This document shows, piece after piece, positions 43,286 through 51,442 of a stretch of 64,000 bases of DNA. Source of the stretch: Candidatus Alistipes faecavium. GTDB lineage: Bacteria > Bacteroidota > Bacteroidia > Bacteroidales > Rikenellaceae. Within the stretch, counting starts at the first letter, position 1. Every line of letters begins with the position of its first letter. The position numbers and the translations under genes are program-made. The notes under the pieces were generated by a model that worked only from the letters and a program-made list of their open reading frames with translations, ran no database searches and was not told the origin of the DNA. The stretch is from the NCBI GenBank assembly GCA_019118605.1, contig DWYP01000049.1, positions 124,001 to 188,000 of the forward strand, written 5' to 3'.

Positions 43286-44314
43286 ATGCGATCCTCGATT
43301 CTGATCATCTACACGGGCGGCACGATCGGCATGAAGACCGACGCCGACACCGGCGCCCTCGTACCGTTCGACTTCAGCGGCATCTACGAAGAGTTCCCGT
43401 CGCTCAAACGCCTGAACGTCGACATCGACGTCCATACCCTCTCGCCGGTCATCGACTCGTCGAACGTCTCCCCGGAGAACTGGGTGACGCTCGCCGAACT
43501 GATCCGCGACAACTATGCCCGCTACGACGGATTCGTCGTGCTCCACGGCACCGACACGATGTCCTACACCGCCTCGGCCCTGAGTTTCATGCTCGAGAAC
43601 CTTGCCAAGCCGGTGGTCTTCACCGGGAGCCAGATCCCGATCGGCGTGCTGCGCACCGACGGGCGCGAGAACCTCATCACGGCGATCGAAATCGCCGGGG
43701 CGCAGCTCGACGGGCGTCCCGAAGTCCCGGAGGTCTCGCTCTACTTCCAGAACCGGCTCTTCCGGGCCAACCGCACGACGAAACGCAGCGCCGAGGCGCT
43801 GAGCGCCTTCCGCTCGTACAACTATCCGCCGCTGGCCGAAGTGGGGGTCAACATCGCCTACAATCTCCCGGCGATCCGCCGCCCGGAGGAGTATCCGCGC
43901 GAGCTGCGCATCGCCACGCGCCTCTCGGGGGGCATCGAGCTCATCAAGCTCTTCCCGGGACTCGACGAGCGGATCCTGCGCGCCATGCTTTCGGCCCCGG
44001 GGCTGCGGGCCGTGGTGCTCGAGACCTTCGGCGCCGGGAACGCCCCGACGAGCGAATGGTTCATCCGCGTGCTCGAGGAGGCCATCGGCCGGGGCATCAT
44101 CCTGCTGAACATCACCCAATGCGGAGGAGGGCAGGTTTCGATGGGGCTCTACGACACGGGGCTGCGTCTGCAGCGCATCGGTGCGCTGTGCGGTTACGAC
44201 ATGACCACCGAGGCGGCCGTGACGAAACTCATGTACGTCCTGGGGCTCGGGCTCGGGGAGGAAGAGACGCGCGAGCGGCTGCGCATTCCCCTGCGAGGCG
44301 AATTTACCGCTTAG
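43286..44314 (+). CDS. ansA: Type I L-asparaginase
   Basis: 342 residues, no signal peptide, so cytoplasmic type I. Catalytic Thr in IIYTGGTIG (T10) and the second motif H87-G-T-D-T-M are present, as is VVFTGSQIPIGVLRTDGREN. It hydrolyses asparagine to aspartate and ammonia. It starts 7 bp after the repeat-tailed gene. Confidence 0.95.
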   Translation: MRSSILIIYTGGTIGMKTDADTGALVPFDFSGIYEEFPSLKRLNVDIDVHTLSPVIDSSNVSPENWVTLAELIRDNYARYDGFVVLHGTDTMSYTASALSFMLENLAKPVVFTGSQIPIGVLRTDGRENLITAIEIAGAQLDGRPEVPEVSLYFQNRLFRANRTTKRSAEALSAFRSYNYPPLAEVGVNIAYNLPAIRRPEEYPRELRIATRLSGGIELIKLFPGLDERILRAMLSAPGLRAVVLETFGAGNAPTSEWFIRVLEEAIGRGIILLNITQCGGGQVSMGLYDTGLRLQRIGALCGYDMTTEAAVTKLMYVLGLGLGEEETRERLRIPLRGEFTA

Positions 44315-44317
44315 GGC

Positions 44318-44349
44318 TTTGCACAAACCGAAAATTTTTTCTATATTTC
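44318..44349 (+). promoter_or_regulatory. Possible promoter of the exb operon with a long leader
   Basis: TTTG (44318-44321), 20-bp spacer, TATATTTC (44342-44349): one mismatch in the last base. It would give a leader of about 320 nt before exbB. The gap 44315-44677 shows no gene; its last part is AT-rich. Confidence 0.45.
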
Positions 44350-44677
44350 GCACTGCTAACGTACCTCATTCGCAGGAGCAATCCTTCGAAAAAGGGAGTG
44401 GAGCGCGGGCAAAGAGATTGATTGGCAAGGTGTTGCGGAGATCCGGGGCGAATGCTTCAGGCTTTTTTCCCGTGCGGCAAAGCCGCCCGGCCAAAAAGCA
44501 AAATACGGAAAATGTGCGCACGAATCCTCCCCGGAGGCGAAAAAATAACGGCCGAATACAAAAAAATTGTCCGGAAAGAGATCCAAAATGAACGGATTTT
44601 CCTCCGGGAATGGAAGAAAAACCAAACATAAACATAAAAAACACTAATCAAAATTTAATTTTTTATCCTACAAAACT

Positions 44678-45424
44678 ATGAAAAAACTCTTTTTGATTCC
44701 GTCGGTTGCCCTGTCCGTACTGGGTACCGTTAGTGCGTTCGCACAGGAGGCAGTTGTCGAGACGGTTGCAGCCGAAACCGAAATCGCAGGCGAAAGCATG
44801 CACCAAATCCTGATGCAGAAGTTCCTCGAGGGAGGTTGGGGCTGGATGCTCCCGATCCTGCTCTGCTTGGTGATCGGTCTGGCCGTAGCCATCGAGCGCA
44901 TCCTCTATCTGACGCTCTCGACGATCAACTCGAAGAAACTCATCGCCGCTGTCGAGGATGCTCTCAAGACGGGCGGAATCGAGGCTGCCAAGGAGGTTTG
45001 CCGCAACACCCGCGGCCCGATCGCTTCGATCTTCTATCAGGGCCTCGACCGCTATGACCAGGGCCTCGACTCGGTAGAGAAGGCCGTCGTATCGTACGGA
45101 TCGGTTCAGACCGGCCAGATGGAGTCGGGTCTTTCGTGGATCGGCCTCTTCATCGCCCTCAGCCCGATGCTCGGATTTATGGGTACCGTGGTCGGCATGA
45201 TCGACGCCTTCGACGCCATCCAGGCAGCCGGTGACATCAGCCCGACGCTCGTTGCAGGTGGTATCAAGGTGGCCCTTCTGACGACCCTCCTGGGTCTTAT
45301 CGCTGCGGTTATTCTTCAGCTGTTCTACAACTACATCATTGCCAAGATCGACTCGCTCGTCAACGCAATGGAGGACTCGTCCATCACGCTGATGGATCTC
45401 CTGACGGCTTACAGCAAGAAATAA
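44678..45424 (+). CDS. exbB: MotA/TolQ/ExbB proton channel family protein
   Basis: 248 residues. Signal-like first helix (MKKLFLIPSVALSVLGTVSAFAQ) then a membrane helix (GWGWMLPILLCLVIGLAVAIERI) and the conserved ExbB/TolQ C-terminal pair of helices (GLSWIGLFIALSPMLGFMGTVVGMIDAF; KVALLTTLLGLIAAVILQLFYNY). It forms the proton channel that energises TonB and so SusC-type receptors. First gene of a four-gene operon. Confidence 0.95.
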   Translation: MKKLFLIPSVALSVLGTVSAFAQEAVVETVAAETEIAGESMHQILMQKFLEGGWGWMLPILLCLVIGLAVAIERILYLTLSTINSKKLIAAVEDALKTGGIEAAKEVCRNTRGPIASIFYQGLDRYDQGLDSVEKAVVSYGSVQTGQMESGLSWIGLFIALSPMLGFMGTVVGMIDAFDAIQAAGDISPTLVAGGIKVALLTTLLGLIAAVILQLFYNYIIAKIDSLVNAMEDSSITLMDLLTAYSKK

Positions 45425-45450
45425 TCGAACGCAGTAAAATCAAATAACCA

Positions 45451-45870
45451 ATGAAAAAGATTCTGAATATATTGCTGGGCATTCTGATGGCCATCACCGG
45501 AGTCCTTCTGGTCTACGCGATTGCCACCGGCGGTTCGGAAGCTGCGATCAGCATCAACCTCATATGGGGATACTTCCTCTTCGCTGTCGCCATCTTCACC
45601 GCGCTCCTGTGCGCCGTCTTCGGAATGATCAAAAGCCCCAAAGGAATCAAAGGCACCATCATATCCCTGGCCTTGATCATCATCATTGTCGGCGTGTCCT
45701 ATTTCTACTCGGCAAGCCATACGATCAATATCGTTGATCTCCAGAACAACGGGTTCTTCGGGCACACCGAGACGGTCATCACTGAAGCGAGCATTCTCGT
45801 AACCTACGTTGCTTTTATAGCCGCATTCCTGACGGCCATCGTTACCGAGATCTGGGGTGCATTCAAATAG
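45451..45870 (+). CDS. Small membrane protein between exbB and exbD
   Basis: 139 residues with four predicted membrane helices (LNILLGILMAITGVLLVYAI; NLIWGYFLFAVAIFTALLCAVF; TIISLALIIIIVGVSYFYS; ASILVTYVAFIAAFLTAIV). No known domain recognised. The same position is occupied by a similar protein in many Bacteroidales exb operons, so it may be an accessory of the proton channel. Confidence 0.85.
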   Translation: MKKILNILLGILMAITGVLLVYAIATGGSEAAISINLIWGYFLFAVAIFTALLCAVFGMIKSPKGIKGTIISLALIIIIVGVSYFYSASHTINIVDLQNNGFFGHTETVITEASILVTYVAFIAAFLTAIVTEIWGAFK

Positions 45871-45888
45871 TAAGAAACAGATAAGGCA

Positions 45889-46494
45889 ATGGCAATAGAT
45901 AAAAGAAAAACTCCGGATATCAATGCCGGGTCACAAGCCGACATCGCCTTCCTGTTGCTGATCTTCTTCCTCGTTGCCACCACGATGAATACCGATACCG
46001 GTATCGCGCGTGTGCTTCCCCCGATGCCTCCTGAAGACCAACAGCAGGAGGAGATCAAGGTCAAGGACCGCAACCTCTTCCTGGTATTCATCAACGGCCG
46101 GGGCGACATCATGGCGGGACCCATCAGCAAGCAGGAACCGATCGCTCTGAACCAGCTCAAGGACATCGCCAAGGAGTTCATCGTGAACCCCATGGACGAT
46201 GAGAACCTGCCCGAGAAGGTCAACAAGGAGATCGAACTCCCCGAAGGAGGCAAATGGGTCTATCCGGTGAGCGAAGGTGTCATCTCGCTGCAGACTACCC
46301 GTGATACGGGATACCAGTCCTATATCATGGTGCAGAACGAACTCACCCGCGCATTCAACGAAGTGCGCGATGAAGTGGCTACGCGCAAGTTCGGCTCGAA
46401 GTTCGCAGAACTGAGCGAGGAACAGCGCAACGCCGTATCGAAAGCCGTACCTCTGAAGATTTCGGAGGCTGAACCGCGTAACATCAAGAAGTAG
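45889..46494 (+). CDS. exbD: ExbD/TolR family protein
   Basis: 201 residues. One membrane helix near the N-terminus (DIAFLLLIFFLVATTMNTDTGI) carries the conserved proton-pathway Asp (ADIAFL). The periplasmic part is longer than in classic ExbD, with EFNEVRDEVAT-type helices near the end. It pairs with ExbB to transmit the proton-motive force to TonB. Confidence 0.92.
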   Translation: MAIDKRKTPDINAGSQADIAFLLLIFFLVATTMNTDTGIARVLPPMPPEDQQQEEIKVKDRNLFLVFINGRGDIMAGPISKQEPIALNQLKDIAKEFIVNPMDDENLPEKVNKEIELPEGGKWVYPVSEGVISLQTTRDTGYQSYIMVQNELTRAFNEVRDEVATRKFGSKFAELSEEQRNAVSKAVPLKISEAEPRNIKK

Positions 46495-46501
46495 CAAAGT
46501 C

Positions 46502-46975
46502 ATGGCAGTAATGAAAAAGAAGGGCAACAAGAGCTTGCCCGGCATTTCGACCGCATCGCTTCCTGACGTGATCTTCATGATCCTCTTCTTCTTCATGGTC
46601 TCGACGACCATGCGCGATCAGGAACTGCTCGTAAGATACAAACTCCCCGAGGCTACCGAGGTGCAGAAGCTCGAGAAGAAATCGCTCGTCAGCTTCATCC
46701 ACATCGGTCCCCCGTCGCTGCTGATGCAGGCAAAGTTCGGTACCGCGCCGCGCATCCAGCTCAACGATTCGTACCGTTCGACCCGCGACATCCTGGACTT
46801 CGTAGCCGCCGAGCGCGACAAGCTCAGCGAGGCCGACCGCGCCTCGATGACGATCTGCCTGAAGGCAGACCAGGCCACGAAGATGGGTATCATCACCGAC
46901 GTCAAGCAGGAGCTTCGCCGTGCAAACGCCCTGAAGATCTCCTATGCAGCGTCCAAATCGCTCGGATACGAATAG
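46502..46975 (+). CDS. exbD: Second ExbD/TolR family protein
   Basis: 157 residues. N-terminal helix SLPDVIFMILFFFMVSTTM with the conserved Asp; short periplasmic domain ending KISYAASKSLGYE. Two different ExbD paralogues after ExbB is usual in Bacteroidetes. It starts 7 bp after the first exbD and is followed by a strong terminator. Confidence 0.93.
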   Translation: MAVMKKKGNKSLPGISTASLPDVIFMILFFFMVSTTMRDQELLVRYKLPEATEVQKLEKKSLVSFIHIGPPSLLMQAKFGTAPRIQLNDSYRSTRDILDFVAAERDKLSEADRASMTICLKADQATKMGIITDVKQELRRANALKISYAASKSLGYE

Positions 46976-46996
46976 TCCGGAACGGGACGCATGATG

Positions 46997-47035
46997 AGAA
47001 CAGGCTCCACAAGTGTGAGAGCCTGTTCTTTTTTT
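46997..47035 (+). terminator. Rho-independent terminator of the exb operon
   Basis: Perfect 11-bp stem AGAACAGGCTC/GAGCCTGTTCT (46997-47007, 47019-47029), 11-nt loop, T run to 47035. Confidence 0.9.
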
Positions 47036-47037
47036 GC

Positions 47038-47340
47038 CCGGAGGGGGGGGGAAGGAAGGGAGCCGGAAAGGAGAGGCGACGAGATGGAAGGAGAAGGAAG
47101 GAGAAGGAAGGAGAAGGAAGGAGAGCGAAGGGAAGGGAGCAAACCAAGGCGCCGAGACACAGGGAGAGAAAAAAGGAGGAGCCGATCGGACTGCCGCGCC
47201 GCGGAGAAAGGGAATGGGCAAGGGAAACGGAGGGCACCTGACCGCCGCAACACAGGGACAGGAAAGAGAAAGATAAAGAGAGGGGAAGAAAAGAGAGGGA
47301 AATGGAAAGGGAAAGGGAAAGAAAAAAGAAAGACGAACAA
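47038..47340 (+). repeat. Purine-rich low-complexity intergenic tract
   Basis: About 300 bp where the plus strand is nearly all A and G. It contains a 10-bp unit GAGAAGGAAG three times in exact tandem (47091-47120) with degenerate copies on both sides. Open frames through it give only low-complexity peptides. A weak -7-like TATCTTGG at 47362-47369 precedes the next gene. Confidence 0.8.
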
Positions 47341-47426
47341 CGCAAAGCGCGAAATTTTTCGTATCTTGGGCACAGGAGCCCGAGGAGACATCCGACCGAC
47401 ACCTCCGCGCCTCCGACCGCAAAACC

Positions 47427-47993
47427 ATGAAAGAACAACTCCGACGCATTCCTTTCCGAAGCCCCGCCGACAAAGGCTGGGAGGAGGCCGACACGCTCTA
47501 CCGTGCGGCATTCCCCGCCAAGGAGATCCGTTCCGCCGAAGATCACCTGCGGGCCCTGCAGGATCCACTCTACAAGGCCGAGGGAATCTGGCTCGACGAA
47601 CGCTTTGCCGGACTGCTCTATTACTGGGAATTCGGCGACAGCCGCTACATCGAACACCTGGCCGTGGATCCCGCATTAAGGGGTCGGCACATCGGATCCG
47701 ATGTGCTGGCCGTGTTCTGTCGCGGGAAACGGGTCATCCTCGAAATCGACCCGCCGGAAAACCCCGTTGCACTCCGCCGCCTGCATTTCTATGAGAGACT
47801 GGGATTCGTATCCAACCCGCAGCTGTTCCTGCACCCCTCCTTCCGTAAACCCTTCGAGACACACCGTCTTGTGCTGATGAGCTATCCGTCGCCCCTCGAG
47901 CACGACGAAGCCCGCGCATTTGCGGACTTCGTGAGGGAACGCGTGCTGCGGTATTCGGAGCACGATGCCCCCGAACTTCCGCGGCTGGAATAA
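47427..47993 (+). CDS. GNAT family N-acetyltransferase
   Basis: 188 residues. GNAT fold with the acetyl-CoA loop region HLAVDPALRGRHIGSDVLAVF (an R-G-x-x-I-G variant of the P-loop) and the C-terminal strand-helix RLHFYERLGFV. It transfers acetyl from acetyl-CoA to an amine; substrate unknown. Single gene, convergent with the exporter gene on the other strand. Confidence 0.9.
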   Translation: MKEQLRRIPFRSPADKGWEEADTLYRAAFPAKEIRSAEDHLRALQDPLYKAEGIWLDERFAGLLYYWEFGDSRYIEHLAVDPALRGRHIGSDVLAVFCRGKRVILEIDPPENPVALRRLHFYERLGFVSNPQLFLHPSFRKPFETHRLVLMSYPSPLEHDEARAFADFVRERVLRYSEHDAPELPRLE

Positions 47994-48039
47994 AGGGCAA
48001 GAGAGGGGGGCATGTGAAAGGCCCGTCGGGGAAATCTGG

Positions 48040-48119
48040 CGGGAAGTTCCGCCGCAAACAGGCCCCGGGCAAACGGGCTCCGGGCAAACAAGCTCCGCCG
48101 CAAACGGGTCTCGCCGCAG
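48040..48119. repeat. Degenerate ~15-bp tandem repeats between convergent genes
   Basis: About four units of the type CCGGGCAAACGGGCT / CCGCCGCAAACGGGT. Non-coding; begins about 45 bp after the GNAT stop and ends at the exporter stop. Confidence 0.6.
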
Positions 48120-48121
48120 GG

Positions 48122-49207
48122 TTATCCCAGCGCGACGATGTATTTGGTGACGAAGTAGCCGCCGACCACGAGCCACACATAGAGCAGCCCCGCGAGGAGG
48201 AAGGGCCGCGCCCCGGCCTGACGGAACTTGTCGAGGCTCGTCTCCGTGCCGAGGGCCGTCATGGCCATGGTCAGCAGGAAGGTGTCGAGGTACTCGATGG
48301 CGCCGTTCAGGGGGATTTCACGTACCGTAGGAGCGCCGGTAAGGTATTGCAGCAGGGAGTTCAGGCAGATGACCCCGAGGAATCCGAACGCGAACCAGGG
48401 TATTGCGATCCGGCCCCTCTGCGCAGCCGGGGAATCTGCGGAAGCGGAATCCGCACGCCGACGGCGCGCCAGAAAGAGGCTCATAATCACCAGCACCGGA
48501 GCCAGCAGCATGACACGGATCATCTTCGTGATGGTCGCCGTCCCGGCGATGCCGAGCGAGTCGGTCGGATCCATGGCGTTGCCTGCCCCGGCGACGTGCG
48601 CCACCTCGTGGAGCGTGCTGCCCGTATAGATCGCCACCCCGGTGTCGGACAACCCGTCGAGCATGCCCGTGCGGTACATCACCGGATAGAGGAACATCGA
48701 GAGCGTTCCGAAGATGACGACCGTCGACACCGCGATGGCCGTCTTGTAACCCTCGCACCGTACAACAGGCTCGGCACCGAGGATGGCTGCGGCGCCGCAG
48801 ATGGCACTGCCCGTGGAGGTCATCAGGGCCGTATCGCGGTCGAGTTTCAACAGGCGCCCCAGGAGGACGCCTCCGAGGAGGGTCACCGTCACGACGATCA
48901 GATCGACGGCAATGGCCGGGAGGCCGACGGCGGCGACCTGCGAGAGTGTCAGGCGGAATCCGTAGAGGATAATGCCCCAGCGGAGCACCTGTTTGGAGCA
49001 GAACTTGATGCCCGGGACCCATGTCTCGGGCAGTTTGTTGCGCAGGCTGTTGGCATAGAGCATGCCGAGGATGATTCCGATAATCAGGGGGCTGAGCGAG
49101 AGTTCCCTGACGAAGGAGAATCCGGCGATGTAGAAGGCTGCGAACGAGAAGAGGACGATCAGAAGAATTCCGTGCAGGGCATTGGCACGGTTGCCTTTTT
49201 CCAACAT
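48122..49207 (-). CDS. YeiH/UPF0324 family putative sulfate exporter
   Basis: 361 residues with about ten membrane helices. Family signatures: LSPLIIGIILGMLYANSL near the start, LRWGIILYGFRLTLSQV, the central TSTGSAICGAAAI and YTGSTLHEVAHVAGAG. Members are often under a LysR regulator (YeiE-type) linked to sulfite or sulfate; a LysR gene lies just upstream on the same strand. Function in export of sulfite/sulfate or similar anions is by family only. Confidence 0.92.
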   Translation of the reverse strand: MLEKGNRANALHGILLIVLFSFAAFYIAGFSFVRELSLSPLIIGIILGMLYANSLRNKLPETWVPGIKFCSKQVLRWGIILYGFRLTLSQVAAVGLPAIAVDLIVVTVTLLGGVLLGRLLKLDRDTALMTSTGSAICGAAAILGAEPVVRCEGYKTAIAVSTVVIFGTLSMFLYPVMYRTGMLDGLSDTGVAIYTGSTLHEVAHVAGAGNAMDPTDSLGIAGTATITKMIRVMLLAPVLVIMSLFLARRRRADSASADSPAAQRGRIAIPWFAFGFLGVICLNSLLQYLTGAPTVREIPLNGAIEYLDTFLLTMAMTALGTETSLDKFRQAGARPFLLAGLLYVWLVVGGYFVTKYIVALG

Positions 49208-49375
49208 GATGAGAGAGGGCTTAAGGATAACCGATAATTATATCTGCTGCAAAGATCGGGCCTTTTCACGGGATATGAAAACGATATTTTGGAATGCAGC
49301 ATAACAAAAGGTTATCATGCCGTCCGGGGCATAGATAATAGATATAGATGGGGAAAGAGTGTGTCGTCAGACCAT

Positions 49376-49436
49376 CCCGTCAGTCGTCCCGTCAGTCGTC
49401 CCGTCAGGCCGTCCCGTCAGCCGTCCCGTCAGCCGT
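49376..49436. repeat. Five 12-13-bp tandem repeats overlapping the lysR stop codon
   Basis: Units CCCGTCAGTCGT twice, CCCGTCAGGCCGT once, CCCGTCAGCCGT twice. The TGA stop of lysR (49429-49431) lies in the last unit, so the array may have grown outward from the gene end. The remaining gap to the exporter gene shows no promoter I can call. Confidence 0.85.
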
Positions 49437-50316
49437 CCATGCGGGCGAAGGAGATAAACTGTCCGGGCAGACGGGCCGGCTCCGCAGCGGCATGCACGAA
49501 CAGGAAGTCGCGGGTCAGCGGAAGCCCCTCGATGTCGACGATCCGCAGCGCCCCGCTGCGCAGTTCGTCGACGACCGAGTCCACCGAAACGATCGCCATG
49601 GCGTCGCTGTGGCGGACGAAGGCCTTGATCCCCTCGGTCGTACCCAGCCGCATGACGACCTGCAGCTGCGGAAGCCGGATGCCGTGCGCCCCGAGCGCCG
49701 CGGCGATCACTTCGAGGGTTCCCGAGCCGTTCTCGCGCAGCACGAGGGGAATCCGGCACAGCGTCTCAGGCGTCACCGTCTCCACGCGTGCATACGGCCC
49801 GCCGGGACGGGCCACAAGGACCAGTTCGTCGTGTCGGAAGAGGGTGTAGTGGAGGCCCTGGCGGCGGCGGATGCTTTCGACGACGCCCAGGTCGATCTCC
49901 CCGTGCAGCAGCGCCTGTTCGACGCCGTCGCTGTTGTCGGAGCGCATCGAAACCCGCACCCCGGGAAAGCGCGCCGTGAAACGTGCCAGCACGGGCGGAA
50001 GGACATATTGGGCGACGGTCGTGCTGGCCCCGAGCCGCAGCTCGCCCTCGACGCGGCTCGCGCAGAGGCTCATCTCGTATTCGAGCCTCCGGTAGCCTTC
50101 GGTCAGGCGCTCGGCCGACGCCAGCAGCGTCTCTCCGGCCCCGGTCAGCGCCAAGCGGCTGCCGCAGCGGTCGAAAAGGGAAACCTTGTAGCGGGATTCG
50201 AGTTCGCGGATATGTTTGCTGACCGCGGGCTGCGAGATGCAGAGCTGCGCGGCCGCCCGGGTGAAACTCAACGTCCGGGCCGCGGCGAGGAAGACCTTCA
50301 GGCGGAAATCATCCAT
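49429..50316 (-). CDS. LysR family transcriptional regulator
   Basis: 295 residues from ATG 50316 (the frame stays open far upstream into the DHH gene, but the HTH begins at MDDFRLKVFLAAARTLSFTRAAAQLCISQPAVSKHI). Effector-binding domain follows (GELRLGASTTVAQYVLPPVL, a block like that in CysB/YeiE/CbbR-like regulators). Lies 10 bp after the DHH gene and upstream of the YeiH-type exporter on the same strand; control of that exporter is likely but inferred. Confidence 0.93.
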   Translation of the reverse strand: MDDFRLKVFLAAARTLSFTRAAAQLCISQPAVSKHIRELESRYKVSLFDRCGSRLALTGAGETLLASAERLTEGYRRLEYEMSLCASRVEGELRLGASTTVAQYVLPPVLARFTARFPGVRVSMRSDNSDGVEQALLHGEIDLGVVESIRRRQGLHYTLFRHDELVLVARPGGPYARVETVTPETLCRIPLVLRENGSGTLEVIAAALGAHGIRLPQLQVVMRLGTTEGIKAFVRHSDAMAIVSVDSVVDELRSGALRIVDIEGLPLTRDFLFVHAAAEPARLPGQFISFARMDG

Positions 50317-50326
50317 GAGACAGACA

Positions 50327-51358
50327 TCAGCCGAGGTGTCCCTCCTCGGCAAATTCACGCACCGAACGGATGTAGTGGTCGATCGTTTCGCGCATCGAGA
50401 CGAACGACTTGCCTCCGGCGGCATTCTTGTGCCCGCCGCCGTTGAAATATTTGCGGGCGAAGAGGTTGACGTCGACGTCGCCCCTCGAGCGCAGCGACAC
50501 GCGGATGAACTTGCGGTGGGCAAGGAACATCGCCGACATCTTGACCTTTTTGATCGTCAGGGCGTAGTTGACGAACCCCTCGCTGTCGCCCTGCTGGAAC
50601 TGGAAGCGCCGCATCTCGCTTTCAAGCAGCGACATGTAGGCGACCGTCCCCTCCTCGATAAGTTCCATCTTGCGGTTGATGGCGTAGCCGAAAAGGCGGG
50701 CGCGCCCCTCGGTATAGGCGTTGTAGACGTTGTTGTGGATCTCGGGAATCCGAAGTCCCTTCTCGATCAGCACGGCAACGGCCCGGAACAGCTCGGGCGT
50801 GAGGAACGAAAAGGCGAAATTACCCGTATCGGTCATCATTCCCACGTAGAGCAGCTCGGCCATCCGGCACGTAATGGCATCGACGCCGCACATCGCCTCG
50901 ATGATACAGTATACCAGGAAGCACGTGCTCGACGATTCGGGATACGAGAACGCAAGATCGAACCCTTCGTCGGGCGAAAGGTGGTGGTCGATCAGCACCC
51001 GGCGGGCCCGGGTGTTGGCCGCAAGGGTGTCGCTGAGGATCTCGAGCCGCGAAATGGCGTTGAAATCGAGGCAGAAGATGAGATCCGCCTCCCCGATGGC
51101 CCGCACGGCACGGCCTCCGGCATCGTTCTTGAAGACCACGACTTCCTCGATTCCGGGCATCCAGTCGAGGAAATAGGGATACTTGTTGGGGACGATACAG
51201 GTCACCTGATGACCTTTCGAGCGCAGGATTCCGGCCCACGCAAGCGAAGAGCCGACGGCATCGCCATCGGGATTGGTGTGGGAAACGACGACGATACGCT
51301 GTCCGGGCCGGGCAAGCAGATCCTGCAACCGGTCGATTTTCTCTTGCTGAATCTTCAT
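50327..51358 (-). CDS. DHH/DHHA1 family phosphoesterase (NrnA-like)
   Basis: 343 residues. DHH domain with VVSHTNPDGDAVGSSLAW, CLDFNAISR and LIDHHLSPDEG (the DHH motif), and DHHA1 domain with RSRGDVDVNLFARKYFNGGGHKNAAGG. Such proteins degrade short oligoribonucleotides (nanoRNA) and can hydrolyse pAp or cyclic-dinucleotide products. In the same direction as lysR, 10 bp apart. Confidence 0.95.
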   Translation of the reverse strand: MKIQQEKIDRLQDLLARPGQRIVVVSHTNPDGDAVGSSLAWAGILRSKGHQVTCIVPNKYPYFLDWMPGIEEVVVFKNDAGGRAVRAIGEADLIFCLDFNAISRLEILSDTLAANTRARRVLIDHHLSPDEGFDLAFSYPESSSTCFLVYCIIEAMCGVDAITCRMAELLYVGMMTDTGNFAFSFLTPELFRAVAVLIEKGLRIPEIHNNVYNAYTEGRARLFGYAINRKMELIEEGTVAYMSLLESEMRRFQFQQGDSEGFVNYALTIKKVKMSAMFLAHRKFIRVSLRSRGDVDVNLFARKYFNGGGHKNAAGGKSFVSMRETIDHYIRSVREFAEEGHLG

Positions 51359-51442
51359 GCGGTGTTTCGCTTGGTGCTCGCAGCAAAGATACGAAAAAAG
51401 GGCGACATATCAAATGCCGCCCGAAGTTCGCCCGAGGAACGC

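Noticed and set aside
46991..47794. 267-codon open frame through the purine-rich tract
   Set aside because: The first part is low-complexity Arg/Glu/Lys and the rest is a shifted frame of the GNAT gene.
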